A stretch of 64,000 nt of DNA from Simplicispira hankyongi (GCF_003570885.1 NZ_QXJC01000003.1:916536-980535), one strand, 5' to 3'; shown: positions 28,801 to 38,533, counted from the stretch's first letter. Notes: generated by a model not told the origin, from the letters alone. Translations and numbers: made by a program.

Positions 28801-31800
28801 GCCGAAGCGCCACAGCGTGCGCCGGTCGCCCAGATACTTTCCACCGGTGGGCAGGGCCCGCGGGCCGGGCCGGGCGTGCAGCATGGCGATCAGGGTGGAA
28901 AGCGTCTGAATAGCCGCGCGGTCTTCGCGCACGATGCCCATATCGCGCATGCGCACTGCGGCCAAAGTGGCAGACATCAGCACAGCGCGCTCCACCACGG
29001 CTGGCTGGCGGTACCGGTCGACGAGCGTCTCAAGCGCATCGCGGTGGTTGGCTGCGGCCGTAGCCAGCGTGAACTGTCTGTGCGACTGCGCTGGCACCAC
29101 GAGGCGCAGCGACAGAACCGCCACGGGATCCAGGCCCGTTGGCAAGGTGGTCTTCCCGGCAGGAGGCGCATCGCACTGTGCCAGTGGAGCGGCAGCGTCA
29201 CGGTTGCGACCGAGCCACGCTGCGCGGTCGGTCTGCACCCGAAGCGCCAGCGGCTCGCCCTCGCTGTGCGCGAGAAAATGCACCGCATACAAGGGCTGCT
29301 CGTCGCTGGTATGGGGGTGCCGGTCAAAGTACAGCGCCTGATCGGCGTTCACCCACTCGGCTTTCACGAACAGGTTGGCGAACGCCGGATGCGCCTCGTC
29401 GGCGCGGGCTTCCATCAGCGACACCTCGAACGCCGAGAACAGCTCCAGCTCGATGGGCGCCGACGTCAAATTCCACAGCTCGATGCGCCGCAGCTCCACA
29501 TCGTCTTCCGGGCTGACCCGGACGGTGCAGCAGCTGCGCAGATCCGCCCATTCGGCATGCAGACTGGCATGGTCGCCATGCAGGGTGGCACGGTAGGCCG
29601 CTCGCAGATCCGCCGCCGGATGCTGCGTGATCGACACCAGGGGCGATTCACCCTGCTGAGTGCCCCCCACGCGGCGCAGGTAGACAAAGTGGCCATAGGC
29701 ATCGCGCAAGGCATCTTCTCGCCAGCGTGAGATATCGGCGCTGCCATAGCGGCTCCACCCGGCGCCATTGGCGCGCAGGGACACGCTGTACTTGCCGTTG
29801 GACAGCAACAAGGTGGGTTCGATGGCCGTGGCTCCAGGCACCACGGCCCGCGATGGCGAGACCCGCGCCGTGGCGCGCAGCGCACGGCGCGGCTGCATCA
29901 GCGGCTCGACGAGGCGCGGAATCTCGCGCGGGATGGCTTCCTGCAACAGGCCCGAGACGGCGCGCAGACGCGGGTCTGCCATGGTCCAGCGGCGCGGGGC
30001 CGAATCGAGCAACACATTGGCCAAACCCACCAGCGTCATGCCCTGGTGGTGCGCCATGAAAGTGGACACGGGCTGGAAACGGCTGGTAGCGCTCTGGCGC
30101 TCCGGGCTGTAGTCGAGCGCCTCAATAAAGCCCACGTCAGCGCGGGCGTACAAGGCTTCGAGCCGGTGAAAATTGGCCACGGCGGCGGGCGCGTCAAACA
30201 TCACCGCCAAACCGGTTGCATACGGGGCCACCACGAGATCGTCGGCAGGCGTGCGACGCAGCGCCAGTCGCGGCACCCCCTGAGGGGCGTATTGGTAGGC
30301 CAACGTGTGGTCGCCTGCGGCATACGCGCATTCCGAAATGCCCCACGGCACGTCACATCGCTGCGCATAACGCTGTTGTTCGTAAATCGCCGACCATGCC
30401 GCGGTATTGAGCGCACTGCCCACCGGCTCATCGAGCAACAGGGCCGGCATCAGGTACTCGAACATGGAGCCCGACCAGGAGCGCAAGGCCGCATGCTTGC
30501 CCACGCCATAGTACGGCCGCCCCAGCGCCCCCCAGTGCTCCGCCGGCACATCGCCCTTGGCGATGGCCCACAGACTGGCGAGCCGTGCTTCCGACGCCAG
30601 CAGGTCGTAAAAGCTGTTGTCGAGCGCTGCGTCCGCCACCCGGTAGCCAATGTGGAACAAGCGCTTGCCCGGGTGGTACAGAAACCCAAACTGCGCCTGC
30701 ACCGCCATTTGGCGGCAACGCGCAGACACGGCTTGCAGCCGGTCGGCGAGCGGCGCGGGGACGTCTTCCTCCGAATGCACCCACAGTGCCTCGCAAGCAC
30801 CGGAAAGCGCCAGCAGATGGCCACACAGGTTGCCGCTGTCGACTGTCGACACGTAGCTCGGTGTGAGCACGTCCAGCGTGCGGGTGTCGTACCAATTGAA
30901 GAAATGCCCCTGGTAGCGCGGGAGCGTGTCGAGCGTGGCCAGCGTGGCCTCACAGCGTGCCAGCATCTGCGCGGTATCAATCCAGCCAAAGGAGCGCGCG
31001 CAGGCCACCGCCACCAGATACAGACCAATGTTGGTGGGTGAGGTTCTCTCGGCCACCATGGTGCTGGGCACGGTCTGCACATTATCGGGCGGCAGGTGGT
31101 GCGTTGGCTCTCCGACATGGCGAACAAAGAACCCCCAGGTGTCGCGGGCGATCCCCGTCAGATAGGCATTTTCCCGCGGGGTAGCCTGCGGCCTGAACTG
31201 GACGCCCCAGGCGCGGCTGGCCAGCCAGATCCAGACAGGCGTTGCCGCCCAGGTGGCACAGAGCAGCGCACTGAACACCGGCCATGCGGTGTTCTGCCGC
31301 CACAGCAGCAGCCATATCAGCGCCGACGCCAGGGTAACGGGGGCGTGCGCGACGACGAGACCTGTCAAGCGGGTCTGGGCAGCTGCCTGCGCGCTCGCCG
31401 CCGTGGTCCATTGCAGCAGGCCTCGGTGGCTGACAAAACTGCGCCACAGCGCGCTCGCTGCCGCGTGGAGCAACAGCATGGCCTGCTGCAGCAACGTGAC
31501 AAGATTCCACAGCGTGCTGCCAAAGGCGCGCAACACCTCTTTTGCGGCTTGCCGGTAGAAATATTCAATGGCCACATTGTCGCGAGCAGGGGCCAAGCCA
31601 GCCAGCGCACCGATCAGCGGACCAGCGCCGAAAGCCAGCAGCACCCACGCCAGCGTGGCCCAGGGAGAGAGGGGCGCACCCGCCAGCGCCAGCACCAGCA
31701 AGGCCACCGACGCCGGCGCCACCAGCGAGCGGCGCAGGTTGTCGATGAGTTTCCAGCGGGCAATTCCGAGCAGGGCATAGCGGCGCCACTGAAGCATGAG

Positions 31801-34296
31801 CGGCAGCAACTGCCAGTCCCCGCGCGTCCAACGGTGAATACGGGCGGCCGCCACGTCGGCGTGCAGCGGCGCGTCTTCCATCAGCGTGATGTCGCTCACC
31901 GTGGCGCAGCGCGCGATTGAGCCTTCAAGCAGGTCGTGGCTGAGAATCTGGCCCTCTGGCAGCCTCTGGCCCAACACCGCATGCATGGCACGCACGTTCA
32001 GCAGGCCTTTGCCAACAAAGCTTCCTTCGGAAAACAGGTCCTGGTAGATCTCGGACGTGGCGGCGCTGTAGGGGTCGATACCACAGCGGCCCGAAAACAG
32101 CCAATGGAACGGCGTCGCAGTGGCAGGTTCAGGCAAGGGGGTGGTCAGGCGGGGCTGCAAAATGCCAAACCCCGAAACGACCCGCCGCAGTTGGCCATCC
32201 ACCTGTGGGTGGTTGAGCGGGTGCGCAGCCACGCCCACCAAGGCCCGCAGGGTTCCAGGTGGCAGGCCGGTGTCGCTATCGAGCGTCACGATATACGGCG
32301 TGGCAGCCACTGGTTGCGACAACGGCCCCAGGTCCACGAAAGGCGATTCGCCACCTTCTGCAAGCAGCTGAACCAGGCGTTCAAGCTTGCCACGTTTGCG
32401 CTCCCAGCCAATCCAGCGGCGTTCGGTCGGCGCCCAGCTGCGCTCACGGTGCAGCAACAGAAAACGGCGCGGCGCGCCCTTCAGGTCCATTTGGCGGTAC
32501 CGCGCCTCCAGCGCCTCAAGCTCCGATTGCGCCTGCGCCAACAGCGCGGCATCCCCTGGCTGCATGGCGGCATCGGCATCGGCGTAGTCGCTCAATAGGG
32601 CAAACTGGGCGCAGGCCTCGCTGTTGGCAAGGTAATGCTGTTCCAGTTGCAGCGCCAGCTCGTGCACGGTCTTGAACGATGTCAGCATCGCCGGCACCAC
32701 CACGAGCACGCGGTGCTCGGGCGGAATGCCCGACAACAATGCGTACCGCGCAAGACGCCTGGGCGGCAGGGACTCGCTGAGCAGGCGATGCACCACGGCA
32801 AGGACGGCCTCCCCCGCAGGAAAAATGGCCAGCAGGCCCAGGCCCCACAGTACAGCGCCAGGAGTGGAGCGCCACGAAAAATCCTGCCCCAACAACAACC
32901 ACGCCGCCGCGGCCACACTTCCCACCAAGAGCACGGCCACATAGGCGGGCAGGATGCTGCGTCGCAACAATTGCCGAGCGGCCCAGAGACGCTGCGTGCG
33001 CATGCCCAAGACCGTGTACAGCGCCTTGCGGCCCGGTCCGCGCAACCAGTACCCAGGCGCTGCCAACGCGTCGCCAGGGTCTTCGTCCCTCTCGCCTGGC
33101 GCCTGGCTGGCACTTGCCGCCCCCTTTGCGCCAGCACCCGCCACGCCTTCCGGGGGCATCAGCGCCAGCAACTGGCTGGCAATGAAGGATTCGCTGTGCG
33201 GGCTGCGCCGGGCGAGACGCTGGATGGCAAACAAGCTGACGTCTTGCGTGTCTTCGCGCTCCGCCAGGAACGTGGACGATGCCTGCAGGGTACGCACCAG
33301 CACGCTGGTGTGGTTCACCACTTCTCGCCAGTCGGCATCCTCCAGGGTATGCAGCGCCAGAATGGCGTTGCGCATGCTCAGATTGTCGGCGGCCTTTTCC
33401 ACATGCTGTTCGACCTGGGCAGAGGAAGGATCGGGCAACAGCCTGGACAGGCTTGCGCGCACCGGATCGAGTGCAGCGCCTGGCAGGGTCAACCGTGGCG
33501 TGGCGAAATCAAGGCTGTCGGTGTTCAGCCTTTCATGTACCTGCAGTGCAAAGGGTCGGCCCACACCACGTCGCGCCATGGCATCGAACCGCTGCTCCAG
33601 CGCTTCAGGACGGGGCGCGCCGGATTCCAGCAGCGCATCGCACCACCGATCCGCGGCCTGCCGCGCCGCCATGGCCGTCGCCACCCGTTCCGCCAGGCGG
33701 CGCAGGTTTTCCACCAGCAGCACGCGCAGCGTAGGCGCAAGCGCCCAGATTTCACCAAACGTCAGTTCGCTCACCGTCTGGTAGGCGTTCAGAAAGCTGA
33801 CCAGCAGATCGCTGTCGATGGCGCTGTCTGTGTGCGCCACAAATGCCCACGCTACGCCATAGATGCGGGGCATGCCGGCCAGGTGCTCACCCCTGAGAAC
33901 GGGCAGGCTCGCGTAGTAGCGTCTGGGCAAGTGCAAGCCGATCTCATCGGTCTGCGCCATGAGCATCTGAAAATTGTCGAGCAGCCATTCGCCCGCAGGG
34001 CTCACATGGTGGCCCGTGCGCTCCTGCTCGGCGATGTAGGCGTGCGACTGGCGCAATACCCGCAGGTTCTGCTGAAGTCGCGGATAAAAGGGGCGCGCCG
34101 GTGACAGCGCACTGCCGCTGTCGAAATGCGCTTGCGCCAAACTTATCCCATGCTGCTCCAGGCGGGCAACACCGAAAATTTCCGAACGAATGGGCGGCTC
34201 CAACTCGCCCATTTGTGGATTCAGAAAACCTTGGAAGCCGCCGCTGCTGTTCGCGCGCCTGGCTGTGAAGTTGCGCAGCGCCACGGGAAAGGTCAA
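25900..34296 (-). CDS. ndvB: Cyclic beta-1,2-glucan synthase (NdvB/Cgs type)
   Basis: 2798 residues, close to the ~2830 of rhizobial NdvB and brucella Cgs. These inner-membrane enzymes polymerise UDP-glucose, cyclise the chain and set its length, producing periplasmic osmoregulated glucans. Order here: N-terminal region (1-440); membrane helices (about 450-505); GT84 glucosyltransferase with YIVTLDSDTGLP (about 672), ITLMEDAPLHADV and RIHRWTRGDWQL (about 820); more helices (about 855-895 and 985-1030); a glucoamylase-like domain (about 1040-1440, with FMAHHQGMTLVG); then GH94 phosphorylase-like domains (about 1500-2798) with GFRDQLQDAMAL, GSGDWNDGMN (general-acid Asp near 2463) and VRENGGQYSHAGVW. 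All domains appear intact. A possible small membrane-protein gene precedes it by 10 bp. Confidence 0.9.
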   Translation of the reverse strand: MTFPVALRNFTARRANSSGGFQGFLNPQMGELEPPIRSEIFGVARLEQHGISLAQAHFDSGSALSPARPFYPRLQQNLRVLRQSHAYIAEQERTGHHVSPAGEWLLDNFQMLMAQTDEIGLHLPRRYYASLPVLRGEHLAGMPRIYGVAWAFVAHTDSAIDSDLLVSFLNAYQTVSELTFGEIWALAPTLRVLLVENLRRLAERVATAMAARQAADRWCDALLESGAPRPEALEQRFDAMARRGVGRPFALQVHERLNTDSLDFATPRLTLPGAALDPVRASLSRLLPDPSSAQVEQHVEKAADNLSMRNAILALHTLEDADWREVVNHTSVLVRTLQASSTFLAEREDTQDVSLFAIQRLARRSPHSESFIASQLLALMPPEGVAGAGAKGAASASQAPGERDEDPGDALAAPGYWLRGPGRKALYTVLGMRTQRLWAARQLLRRSILPAYVAVLLVGSVAAAAWLLLGQDFSWRSTPGAVLWGLGLLAIFPAGEAVLAVVHRLLSESLPPRRLARYALLSGIPPEHRVLVVVPAMLTSFKTVHELALQLEQHYLANSEACAQFALLSDYADADAAMQPGDAALLAQAQSELEALEARYRQMDLKGAPRRFLLLHRERSWAPTERRWIGWERKRGKLERLVQLLAEGGESPFVDLGPLSQPVAATPYIVTLDSDTGLPPGTLRALVGVAAHPLNHPQVDGQLRRVVSGFGILQPRLTTPLPEPATATPFHWLFSGRCGIDPYSAATSEIYQDLFSEGSFVGKGLLNVRAMHAVLGQRLPEGQILSHDLLEGSIARCATVSDITLMEDAPLHADVAAARIHRWTRGDWQLLPLMLQWRRYALLGIARWKLIDNLRRSLVAPASVALLVLALAGAPLSPWATLAWVLLAFGAGPLIGALAGLAPARDNVAIEYFYRQAAKEVLRAFGSTLWNLVTLLQQAMLLLHAAASALWRSFVSHRGLLQWTTAASAQAAAQTRLTGLVVAHAPVTLASALIWLLLWRQNTAWPVFSALLCATWAATPVWIWLASRAWGVQFRPQATPRENAYLTGIARDTWGFFVRHVGEPTHHLPPDNVQTVPSTMVAERTSPTNIGLYLVAVACARSFGWIDTAQMLARCEATLATLDTLPRYQGHFFNWYDTRTLDVLTPSYVSTVDSGNLCGHLLALSGACEALWVHSEEDVPAPLADRLQAVSARCRQMAVQAQFGFLYHPGKRLFHIGYRVADAALDNSFYDLLASEARLASLWAIAKGDVPAEHWGALGRPYYGVGKHAALRSWSGSMFEYLMPALLLDEPVGSALNTAAWSAIYEQQRYAQRCDVPWGISECAYAAGDHTLAYQYAPQGVPRLALRRTPADDLVVAPYATGLAVMFDAPAAVANFHRLEALYARADVGFIEALDYSPERQSATSRFQPVSTFMAHHQGMTLVGLANVLLDSAPRRWTMADPRLRAVSGLLQEAIPREIPRLVEPLMQPRRALRATARVSPSRAVVPGATAIEPTLLLSNGKYSVSLRANGAGWSRYGSADISRWREDALRDAYGHFVYLRRVGGTQQGESPLVSITQHPAADLRAAYRATLHGDHASLHAEWADLRSCCTVRVSPEDDVELRRIELWNLTSAPIELELFSAFEVSLMEARADEAHPAFANLFVKAEWVNADQALYFDRHPHTSDEQPLYAVHFLAHSEGEPLALRVQTDRAAWLGRNRDAAAPLAQCDAPPAGKTTLPTGLDPVAVLSLRLVVPAQSHRQFTLATAAANHRDALETLVDRYRQPAVVERAVLMSATLAAVRMRDMGIVREDRAAIQTLSTLIAMLHARPGPRALPTGGKYLGDRRTLWRFGISGDRPMLLVEISAGHGVRLVRSMVQALRLWSWGGLPCDLVVVNAEPPSYQMPLQLALQELQEVHKAQSTDVDPARACGMHLLRLPELSDQELTTLRMLARVRLSADGRPLPQQVHDLAQWHDAALDARIDQNPASPNPPLAGNPGGAPTGEFDAQSGAFRFDITAQQQLSRPWINVLANPDFGTQVSEAGAGYSWAGNSQQHKLTVWSNDPVSDPGGETFWLQNVRTKALFGVGKGFEGVRKIEHGQGLTVIEQRHGDLAVRTSWCVDPQRPFKQVRLAITNLGSETLRLRAVGLIEWVMGSQRLDRQSVATACDGGEMAAAPSAPVPVLLAIQRDAQSGYGGSTAFFAVCTPQAQPAPIDWTCDRREFFDARGHRVVPDHLAEQAGLGLDPCAALSCPLEVPAGSGRDCVFLLGHGASHEEALALARVCLDESAAQDASRRETAAHAQWAQLLAPVQVQTPDPLFDALVNHWLLYQAVGCRMWGRAGFYQAGGAFGFRDQLQDAMALAIVAPDLLRQQLLLSASRQFEEGDVQHWWHPPTGAGVRTHCSDDLLWLPEAVARYVQVTGDVAVLDEAVAFLDGPAIPEGGHDAYFVPTVSSASASLYEHCARALDSSLKVGVHGLPLIGSGDWNDGMNLVGDKGRGESVWLAWFLCAVTDAFLPLAEARADHERVDRWRQAAQGWRTALAGPAWDGAWFKRAFFDDGTPLGTRDAAECRIDLIAQVWSVLSGAATPERQHLAMAAVAELLVDENAGLNRLLTPPLQHMEPSAGYIQAYPPGVRENGGQYSHAGVWKLMAQARLGDGDGAYRTFTQLSPAHRNADPEQKAAYALEPYAMAGDVYTEAPYVGRGGWSWYTGSAAWMHRAAVESILGLEVQAERVRLRPCLPGHWPQIHLQLVRGGATHHFTVCFEDVHGALSEARQKGVQMLGVGEWAVLPTGDEGGRYLVVVSRNAAPKQVASVPTV

Positions 34297-34710
34297 AGTT
34301 GCTGTTTACCAGTACACGCTAAGAGCGAGCAGGCCGCTTGCCACGGCGACCATGCTGACGGAGCGGCCACTGAGAAAAGCATCCAGTGCTTCCGCCGTGC
34401 AACACACTCTGTGCCAGGCGCCATTGGCCCGATCACACGCACAGACATAGCGTCGGAGGCTGTCATGCTCCACCACAACGGAGCTTCCAGGCGTACGGGG
34501 CGGAGAAAAGGAAGGATGGGAGCGGTTTGTCATGGAACTTCGCCTTTTGCGGCTCGGCGTAAACACACCCCACATGCCAAGCCCTTTGATGCAAAGTCCA
34601 TGCTAGGTCTGCCCAAACAGCACGTCTGTCAGAGAAGATGCCGACAATACCTGCCCCGGCCAGGCCCTGGCAGCCCCTGCACAGGGCTGACCACCCCCAC
34701 AGCTGACTGG
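34297..34710. other. Region between rpe and the glucan synthase gene
   Basis: 414 bp. It holds the tentative small gene (34306-34533), then about 145 bp without an evident gene (34534-34678) that probably carries the promoter, then the rpe 3' hairpin. Confidence 0.4.
34306..34533 (-). CDS. Possible small membrane protein upstream of the glucan synthase
   Basis: 75 residues, not recognised. Polar N-terminus, two cysteine-containing segments (YVCACDRA, HRVCCTAE) and a C-terminal hydrophobic helix (VSMVAVASGLLALSVYW). Codon use is in keeping with the neighbours and its stop lies 10 bases before the glucan synthase ATG, so it may be the first gene of that transcript. No strong ribosome site is visible, and competing frames overlap it. 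Confidence 0.4.
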   Translation of the reverse strand: MTNRSHPSFSPPRTPGSSVVVEHDSLRRYVCACDRANGAWHRVCCTAEALDAFLSGRSVSMVAVASGLLALSVYW

Positions 34711-34722
34711 TCAGCCCTGTGC
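34679..34722 (-). terminator. 15-bp perfect hairpin at the 3' end of rpe
   Basis: GCACAGGGCTGACCA (34679-34693) is the exact inverse of 34708-34722, with a 14-base loop. The right arm overlaps the last codons of rpe. There is no T tract, so it may act as a pause, a Rho-dependent end or an RNA-stabilising stem. Confidence 0.45.
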
Positions 34723-35397
34723 CAGTCGTGCGCGCATCGCGTCGATCACGCCTTTGTAGTCGCTTTTGCCGAAAATGGCGCTGCCTGCGACGAAGGTATC
34801 GGCGCCGGCGTCGGCCACGCGGCGAATGTTGTTTTCCTTGATGCCGCCGTCCACTTCCAGCCGGATGTCCTTGCCGCATGCATCGATGCGGCGGCGCACG
34901 TCTTCGATCTTGCGCAGCGCCGAATCGATGAAGCTCTGGCCGCCAAAGCCGGGGTTGACGCTCATGATGAGAATCACGTCGATGTCGTCGATCACCCAGT
35001 CAAGCACATCGAGCGGCTCTGCCGGGTTGAAAACCAGGCCCGGCTTGGCCCCGCTGGCGCGAATCGCCTGGATGCTGCGGTGCACATGGTGCACCGCGTC
35101 GGGATGAAAGCTGATGCTGTCGGCTCCCGCCTCGGCAAAGGCTGCCGCCAGCGCATCGACCGGCTGGACCATCAGGTGCACATCAACCGGCACGGGCGTT
35201 CCGTCGGCGGTCTTGGCGTGGGGCTTGAGCGCCTGGCAGACCATCGGGCCAAACGTGAGATTGGGGACGTAGTGGTTGTCCATCACGTCGAAATGAATCC
35301 AGTCGGCGCCGGCAGCGATGACGCTCTTGACTTCTTCGCCCAAGCGGGCAAAGTCGGCTGAAAGAATCGAAGGGGCAATGCGGAAGGTGCGGCTCAT
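34711..35397 (-). CDS. rpe: Ribulose-phosphate 3-epimerase
   Basis: 228 residues. Interconverts ribulose-5-P and xylulose-5-P. TIM-barrel blocks: [70 protein letters not shown] and FVAGSAIFG, which carry the metal ligands (Asp, His, Asp, His). Start [12 protein letters not shown] is preferred; the 18-residue upstream extension would overlap the divergent apaG. It ends in a long perfect hairpin. Confidence 0.95.
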   Translation of the reverse strand: MSRTFRIAPSILSADFARLGEEVKSVIAAGADWIHFDVMDNHYVPNLTFGPMVCQALKPHAKTADGTPVPVDVHLMVQPVDALAAAFAEAGADSISFHPDAVHHVHRSIQAIRASGAKPGLVFNPAEPLDVLDWVIDDIDVILIMSVNPGFGGQSFIDSALRKIEDVRRRIDACGKDIRLEVDGGIKENNIRRVADAGADTFVAGSAIFGKSDYKGVIDAMRARLAQG

Positions 35398-35419
35398 GCG
35401 AGCGATTGTCGCAGTTACC

Positions 35420-35818
35420 ATGCGCCCCATGCAGCAGCTTCCTTTTGACATCGACGTGCAAACGGCCTTCCTGGCCGAGCAGTCCGCGCCCGAGCGCCAT
35501 GTGTTTGCCTTCAGCTACACCATCACCATCACCAACACGGGCACTGCCCCAGCGCAGCTCATCGCGCGCCACTGGGTCATCCAGGACGCCGAGGGTCCGC
35601 AGGACGACGTGCGCGGCCTCGGCGTGGTCGGCCAGCAGCCGCTGCTGCGGCCGGGGGAGCATTTCCAGTACACCAGCGGATGCCATTTGCGCAGCGAGAC
35701 TGGCAGCATGGAGGGCAGCTACCGCTTCGTGACCGAGGAAGGCGACCCATTCGACATTCCCATCCCGCGCTTCGTGCTGGATGTAGCCCAGGGCGGCGCA
35801 TTGCGCGTGCTGCACTGA
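35420..35818 (+). CDS. apaG: ApaG protein (Co2+/Mg2+ efflux-associated family)
   Basis: 132 residues, nearly the whole protein being the immunoglobulin-like ApaG domain: [68 protein letters not shown] and IPRFVLD near the end. Molecular role is unsettled; the domain also occurs in F-box proteins and binds ligands rather than catalysing. A second ATG lies 9 bases downstream. Divergent from rpe with a 22-bp gap between starts. Confidence 0.92.
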   Translation: MRPMQQLPFDIDVQTAFLAEQSAPERHVFAFSYTITITNTGTAPAQLIARHWVIQDAEGPQDDVRGLGVVGQQPLLRPGEHFQYTSGCHLRSETGSMEGSYRFVTEEGDPFDIPIPRFVLDVAQGGALRVLH

Positions 35819-35821
35819 CGC

Positions 35822-37138
35822 ATGGAGTTCCTGCCCCACTGGCCGCTCTCGGCCAATACGCTTTTTTTCTTTGGTTTTCTGCTGTTTTGTGGCGCATTGG
35901 GCGGCTATGTCGCGCACCGCTGGCGCTGGTTGCCGAGCATCACCGGCTTCATGGTGGTGGGTTTTGTCGCCGGCCCGAATGTGCTGGGCGTGATCAGCGA
36001 GGCAGGTCTGGAGCAATCGCGCATCGTGGTGGACGTCGCACTGGCGCTGATCCTTTACCGCCTGGGATTGTCGATCGATACAAAGCGCTTCGCCCAGGAT
36101 CGCCAGGTGGTGCTGGTATCGCTGGCCGAGAGCGCACTGACTTTTGCGGCCGTGTTCTACGGGTTGGCGCAGGTCGGCGTCACGGGGCTGGCGGCGGCCG
36201 TGATCGCAACCATCGCGATTTCCTCATCGCCCGCGGTGCTCATTCACGTCGCCCATGAGATGCGGGCCTCAGGCCCGGTAACCGAGCGTGCCATGCTGTT
36301 GGTGGCACTGAACAACGTGATTGCTTTTATCGCCTTTGCGGCAGTCTTGCCGGCGCTCTACGGCGAAGCCAATGCACCCTTTGCCGTGATGGTCGGCGCC
36401 CCGCTGTACCAGGTGCTGGGCTCGGGCGCGCTGGGGCTTGCCATGGGGGGCCTGCTGCATCTGGCGGCGCGCAAGACCAAGGTGGCCGAGCAGTACCAGC
36501 TGGCGCTGGTCATCGGCGCCGTGATGATGACCGTGGGCGCCGCGCTGGTGCTCAAGCTCTCTGCGCTGTTCGCGCCGCTGGTGCTGGGCATGGTGGTGCG
36601 CAGCATGGAGCGCGCCAAGCTGATCGCCAATATCGAGTTCGGGTCATCGTTCGAACTGTTCTTCATCGTGCTGTTCGTCTACGCCGGCGCCAACCTGCAT
36701 GTCGCCGCCATCGTCGACCATTGGCCGGCCGTGCTGGTATTTGTCGGCGCACGCGCCGCCGCCAAATGGCTGGGCGTGGGCGGCTCGGCGCTGCTGCTGG
36801 GCGCAAGCGCGCGCCAGGCAGGCAGCACCGGCCTCTTGCTGCTGCCCATGGCGGGGCTCGCGATTGGCCTGGTGAACACCACGCTCACCCTGTTCCCGGA
36901 AAAGGGCGCGCTGGTAGGCTCGGTGGTCCTCGCCGCCGTGGCATTGCTGGAAACCTTAGGGCCACCCATTGCGGCGCGTGCGCTGCGCTGGTCGGGCGAC
37001 AAGGTCGATGAGAATGGGGCTTCACCCAGCCAGGGCGGGCACCCCCGCGCTGCGGCGGCCCAAACGTCCCGCCACACTGGCGACCAGGCCGGCACCGCCG
37101 ACGCCGCTGCAGAACTGCCGATCGGGCGCAGCACGTAA
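35822..37138 (+). CDS. Kef-type CPA2 cation:proton antiporter without a nucleotide-binding domain (first of two)
   Basis: 438 residues with about 12 predicted membrane helices, from LFFFGFLLFCGALGGYVAHR to VLAAVALLETLGPPIAARAL. Features of the CPA2 family include FMVVGFVAGPNVLGV in the second helix, VVDVALALILYRLGLSID, and ATIAISSSPAVLIHVAHE near the transport site. The C-terminus is a ~45-residue polar tail; the TrkA-N/RCK domain of classic KefB/KefC is missing. Likely exchanges K+ or Na+ for H+. It starts 3 bases after the apaG stop. Confidence 0.85.
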   Translation: MEFLPHWPLSANTLFFFGFLLFCGALGGYVAHRWRWLPSITGFMVVGFVAGPNVLGVISEAGLEQSRIVVDVALALILYRLGLSIDTKRFAQDRQVVLVSLAESALTFAAVFYGLAQVGVTGLAAAVIATIAISSSPAVLIHVAHEMRASGPVTERAMLLVALNNVIAFIAFAAVLPALYGEANAPFAVMVGAPLYQVLGSGALGLAMGGLLHLAARKTKVAEQYQLALVIGAVMMTVGAALVLKLSALFAPLVLGMVVRSMERAKLIANIEFGSSFELFFIVLFVYAGANLHVAAIVDHWPAVLVFVGARAAAKWLGVGGSALLLGASARQAGSTGLLLLPMAGLAIGLVNTTLTLFPEKGALVGSVVLAAVALLETLGPPIAARALRWSGDKVDENGASPSQGGHPRAAAAQTSRHTGDQAGTADAAAELPIGRST

Positions 37139-37276
37139 GAACGTGTTTGCGATCTAAGGGCGCGGCACGCGCCGACACAGCGGCCCGCCAAGCGCCTTGT
37201 ATATTCAACTGGCGCCCAGGCCGGCTCCTGGGAAACAAGTCTGCAGGCCATGCCGGCAGATCGAAGGAACCTATTG

Positions 37277-38533
37277 ATGAATGAAATCCTGAGCTTCTGG
37301 GCCCAGTGGCTGCGCCCCTCAGCGGGAATTCCGACCGTGCAGTGGTCTCTGCTGCTGGCCGTGGCAGCCATCGCGGGCCACTTGCTGCAGCGCCACATCG
37401 GCTTGCCCAAGGTGGTCGGCTACACCGTCGTTGGCACCGTCGCCGGTCTTGCCGGGTTCAGTGGCGCTCCCTGGCCGCTGCAGGGCAGCAGCCTGTTCCT
37501 GCTGGAACTGGGCCTAGCCGTGGTGCTGTTCGAGGCCGGCGGGCGCATTCCGCTGCGCTGGTTTCGCCACAACCCCATGGTGCTGGTGCAGAGCTTTGCC
37601 GAATCGGCACTGACTTATTTCGCCGTGCATTGGCTGCTCGTGTGGCTGGGGCTGGAAGAGCGCGTGGCCAGCCCCCTGGCGCTCGTCGCCCTGGCCGCAT
37701 CGCCCTCGGTGCTGACGCGCGTGGTGGCCGACACCCGCGCCGCCGGCCCGGTGACCGAACGCGCCATCGTGCTGGCCACCCTCTCCACCTTGTACGCGCT
37801 CACGCTGGGCAGCGCCGGCGCGGAGCTGATCAATCGGCCGGCCGTTGTGCTCACCGACACGATCTATCCGGTGATGGTCGTGCTGGGTGTCTCGATTGTG
37901 GTGGCGGCGGTGCTGGCGCTGACCTTGCGCACGGCCTTGCGCTTCATGAGCCCGACGAGCGAAAACACCTCGCTGCTGCTGTTGACGCTGGTGGCGGCAG
38001 CCACCGCCGTGGCGGCTCACCTGGGCGGCTCGGCGCCGCTGGCCGCACTGCTCGGGGCCATGCTGCTCAAGCAGCTCAACCCACGCCCGTGGGCCTGGCC
38101 GCGCCATCTGGGCAACGCCTCGGCGCTGCTGACCATGCTGATGTTCGTGCTTGTCTCCACCGTCGCGGCGCAGGCCGACTGGAGCGGGCGCGTCGCCGGA
38201 CTGGTGCTGGCGCTGATTGCCGCCCGGCTCGTGGCCAAGGTGGTGGGCGTGGCCCTGGGCAACGTGGGCAGTGGGGCGAGCTGGCAGCAAGCCCTGTGGG
38301 TGGCGAGCGCGATGACGCCGATGTCCTCCATCGCCCTGCTCATCGCCTCGCAGTTCGTGCTGAAGTCGCCCGAAACCGGGCCGATGATTGCCCAGATCGC
38401 CCTGCCGGCGATCTTGCTGATGGAAGTGGTGGGCGCCGTGATCTGCACGCTCGCGATTTACCAGGCCGGCGAGAGTTCCAAACCCTGGGCGCTGACCACG
38501 CGTGTGAGCACCGGAGACCCGCATGAGTCTTGA
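37277..38533 (+). CDS. Kef-type CPA2 cation:proton antiporter (second of two)
   Basis: 418 residues, about 12 membrane helices, clearly a paralogue of the preceding gene: [59 protein letters not shown] align with its counterparts. It also lacks the nucleotide-binding RCK domain. Start [11 protein letters not shown] chosen because GAAGGAAC lies 7 bases upstream. Its last 11 bases overlap the start of the YbdK-type ligase gene. The two antiporters may form a heteromer. Confidence 0.85.
   Translation: MNEILSFWAQWLRPSAGIPTVQWSLLLAVAAIAGHLLQRHIGLPKVVGYTVVGTVAGLAGFSGAPWPLQGSSLFLLELGLAVVLFEAGGRIPLRWFRHNPMVLVQSFAESALTYFAVHWLLVWLGLEERVASPLALVALAASPSVLTRVVADTRAAGPVTERAIVLATLSTLYALTLGSAGAELINRPAVVLTDTIYPVMVVLGVSIVVAAVLALTLRTALRFMSPTSENTSLLLLTLVAAATAVAAHLGGSAPLAALLGAMLLKQLNPRPWAWPRHLGNASALLTMLMFVLVSTVAAQADWSGRVAGLVLALIAARLVAKVVGVALGNVGSGASWQQALWVASAMTPMSSIALLIASQFVLKSPETGPMIAQIALPAILLMEVVGAVICTLAIYQAGESSKPWALTTRVSTGDPHES

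Noticed and set aside
26320..29730. A long open frame (1136 codons) on the plus strand opposite the glucan synthase
   Set aside because: High-GC antisense shadow of a well-supported gene. The translated product is His/Gln/Arg-rich with no motifs.
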